From the NCBI RefSeq assembly GCF_026107455.2, contig NZ_JAPCHY010000017.1, positions 1 to 64,000 on the forward strand: a stretch of DNA of 64,000 bases, read 5' to 3'. Positions 62,958 to 64,000 of the stretch are shown here, piece after piece. Position numbers and translations under genes: made by a program. The notes beneath the pieces are model-generated. The model was given only the letters and a program-made list of their open reading frames with translations. It was not told where the DNA came from and searched no databases. Origin of the DNA: Xanthomonas chitinilytica. Its GTDB lineage: Bacteria > Pseudomonadota > Gammaproteobacteria > Xanthomonadales > Xanthomonadaceae. How positions within the stretch are numbered: the stretch's first letter is position 1; each line of letters opens with the position of its first letter.

Positions 62958-62975
62958 GACCCCGCGAGCGGGGTC
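62958..62975 (-). terminator. Hairpin between tRNA-Gly copy 1 and tRNA-Cys
   Basis: GACCCCGC pairs with GCGGGGTC, with a TCTTGT tail on the minus strand. Weak as a terminator; partial read-through to tRNA-Cys is likely. Confidence 0.55.
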
Positions 62976-62985
62976 CTGTCGAAAC

Positions 62986-63061
<76 letters not shown>

Positions 63062-63230
63062 GGAGGAGCTACGCATGATACAGCCAATCCATGCATTGCA
63101 CCAGCTTTTTTAACAACTTTCTTCACATCATCGCGTGCATCGCATCCCTGCCCGGGATCTTCCCGACGCCGGATTGCAGCGGACGAATCCGGCAACCGCG
63201 AACGACTGGAACTGCACGCCCCCTGAGATG

Positions 63231-63258
63231 AAAAGACCCCGATCACGGGGCCTTTTTC
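63231..63258 (-). terminator. Terminator of tRNA-Gly copy 2
   Basis: Stem CCCCG/CGGGG with outer AAAG/CTTT pairing and one mismatch; four to five T on both strands. Lies 5 bp after the tRNA. Confidence 0.75.
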
Positions 63259-63262
63259 AACC

Positions 63263-63338
<76 letters not shown>

Positions 63339-63389
63339 TTGGGAGGCGAAATTCTACATGCAATCGCCTACCTGTCAACAGCCCTCTTC

Positions 63390-64000
63390 TCACTTTTTCC
63401 GGCTCTGCGCGCGCGCCGCCATTTCGTCCTCGCGCAGGCTCGGCCAGGCCGCATGCAGGTACTGGAATCCGGACCACAAGGTGAGCAGCGCGGCGATCGC
63501 CAGCGTCCAGTCGCCGATGTGGAAAATCAGCCCGCCCATCCAGATGTCGTGGGCGGGGGTCGTGCCCGGTATGACCGAGTACAGCAGGCACAACAGCGCG
63601 ATCATCTGCGCGGTGGTCTTGACCTTGCCGATCATCGCCACCCGCACCTTGGCGCGCTGGCCGATCTCGGCCATCCACTCGCGCAATGCCGATACCGCGA
63701 TCTCGCGGCCGACGATCACCGCCGCCCAGAACGCCATCCACGGCGTGGGGTGCCCCTGCACGATCAGGAACAGCGCCACCGCCACCATCAGCTTGTCGGC
63801 CACCGGGTCGAGAAAGGCGCCGAACGCCGAGTGCAACTGGTAGCGGCGGGCGATCCAGCCGTCCAGCCAGTCGGTGATCGCGGCCAGGCCGAAGATCGCC
63901 GCACAGGCGAAATTGGTCCACTTGTAGGGCAGATAGAACACCAGGACCAGCACCGGGATCATCACGATCCGCAGCAGCGTCAGCCAGGTGGGAATGGTCA
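63390..64000 (-). CDS. pgsA: CDP-diacylglycerol-glycerol-3-phosphate 3-phosphatidyltransferase, cut one base inside its start
   Basis: About 203 residues; the first base of the ATG lies beyond the right edge, the next bases give (M)TIPTWLTLLRIVMIPVLV. The CDP-alcohol phosphotransferase motif is intact (WLDGWIARRYQLHSAFGAFLD and a final D: D-G-x2-A-R-x8-G-x3-D-x3-D). Four to five membrane segments. First step of phosphatidylglycerol synthesis. The C-terminus has a polar extension (REDEMAARAQSRKK). The tRNA-Gly-Gly-Cys group follows. Confidence 0.96.
   Translation of the reverse strand, partial: TIPTWLTLLRIVMIPVLVLVFYLPYKWTNFACAAIFGLAAITDWLDGWIARRYQLHSAFGAFLDPVADKLMVAVALFLIVQGHPTPWMAFWAAVIVGREIAVSALREWMAEIGQRAKVRVAMIGKVKTTAQMIALLCLLYSVIPGTTPAHDIWMGGLIFHIGDWTLAIAALLTLWSGFQYLHAAWPSLREDEMAARAQSRKK

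Overview
The window is GC-rich chromosomal DNA from a gammaproteobacterium, almost certainly a member of the Xanthomonadaceae/Lysobacteraceae; the genus cannot be fixed from the sequence alone. The best markers are a 19-bp palindrome TTAGTAGTAATACTACTAA on the lexA start, which is the LexA box known from Xylella and Xanthomonas, the order pncC-ubiB-lexA-recA-recX-alaS-csrA-tRNA-Ser, GTAG-type REP elements like those of Stenotrophomonas, a lone long TonB-dependent receptor, and no rpoS next to nlpD. Most of the window is conserved housekeeping DNA with dense coding and many 1-4 nt gene overlaps.

Layout. 0-10.5 kb: the start of a sugar MFS transporter with a LacI-type palindrome upstream, fdxA, then bamC-dapA divergent from gcvR-bcp (same neighbourhood as in E. 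coli), a PIN-PhoH protein with a translationally linked lipoprotein, a DUF1275 membrane protein, thiD with a hydrolase, two identical tRNA-Arg genes, and a LysR/pirin divergent pair. 10.5-23.3 kb: a REP cluster, tRNA-Ser, csrA with a probable self-regulatory leader, alaS, the SOS core recX/recA/lexA, ubiB, pncC, a TonB receptor, hflX and hfq. 23.4-29.7 kb: miaA, folP, two small exported or membrane proteins, ftsH, rlmE, yhbY and a Mth938-like gene.

29.7-43.3 kb: a secreted GH16 glucanase carrying a beta/gamma-crystallin module and a CBM6, an unusual tandem array made of copies of the 3' tail of nlpD, then nlpD, an exoD-like gene, pcm, surE, smr, truD, ispF, ispD, ftsB, eno, a membrane protein, kdsA and pyrG. 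43.4-57.5 kb: parE, pit with its DUF47 partner, a CBS/CorC membrane protein, a second exoD-like gene, a flavin oxidoreductase, trhO, a lipoprotein FKBP, a TIGR03862-type flavoprotein, a GNAT gene bracketed by REP elements, a membrane-anchored FMN glutamate-synthase-like enzyme and a nucleotide-sugar dehydrogenase.

57.5-64 kb: tRNA-Leu(TAA), then a low-oxygen group with two FNR-type sites (hemN, a class III truncated globin, a 98-residue membrane protein and a short CcoG-like ferredoxin), a secreted esterase, tRNA-Cys, two identical tRNA-Gly genes and pgsA. In E. coli the order is pgsA-glyW-cysT-leuZ, so the low-oxygen group and esterase sit inside what looks like a split tRNA cluster.

The features most worth following up are the decaying array of nlpD 3' tails in the place where rpoS lies in E. 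coli, the crystallin-containing glucanase, the likely leaderless lexA whose promoter is the operator itself, and the FNR-linked globin/CcoG group that has no oxidase genes beside it.
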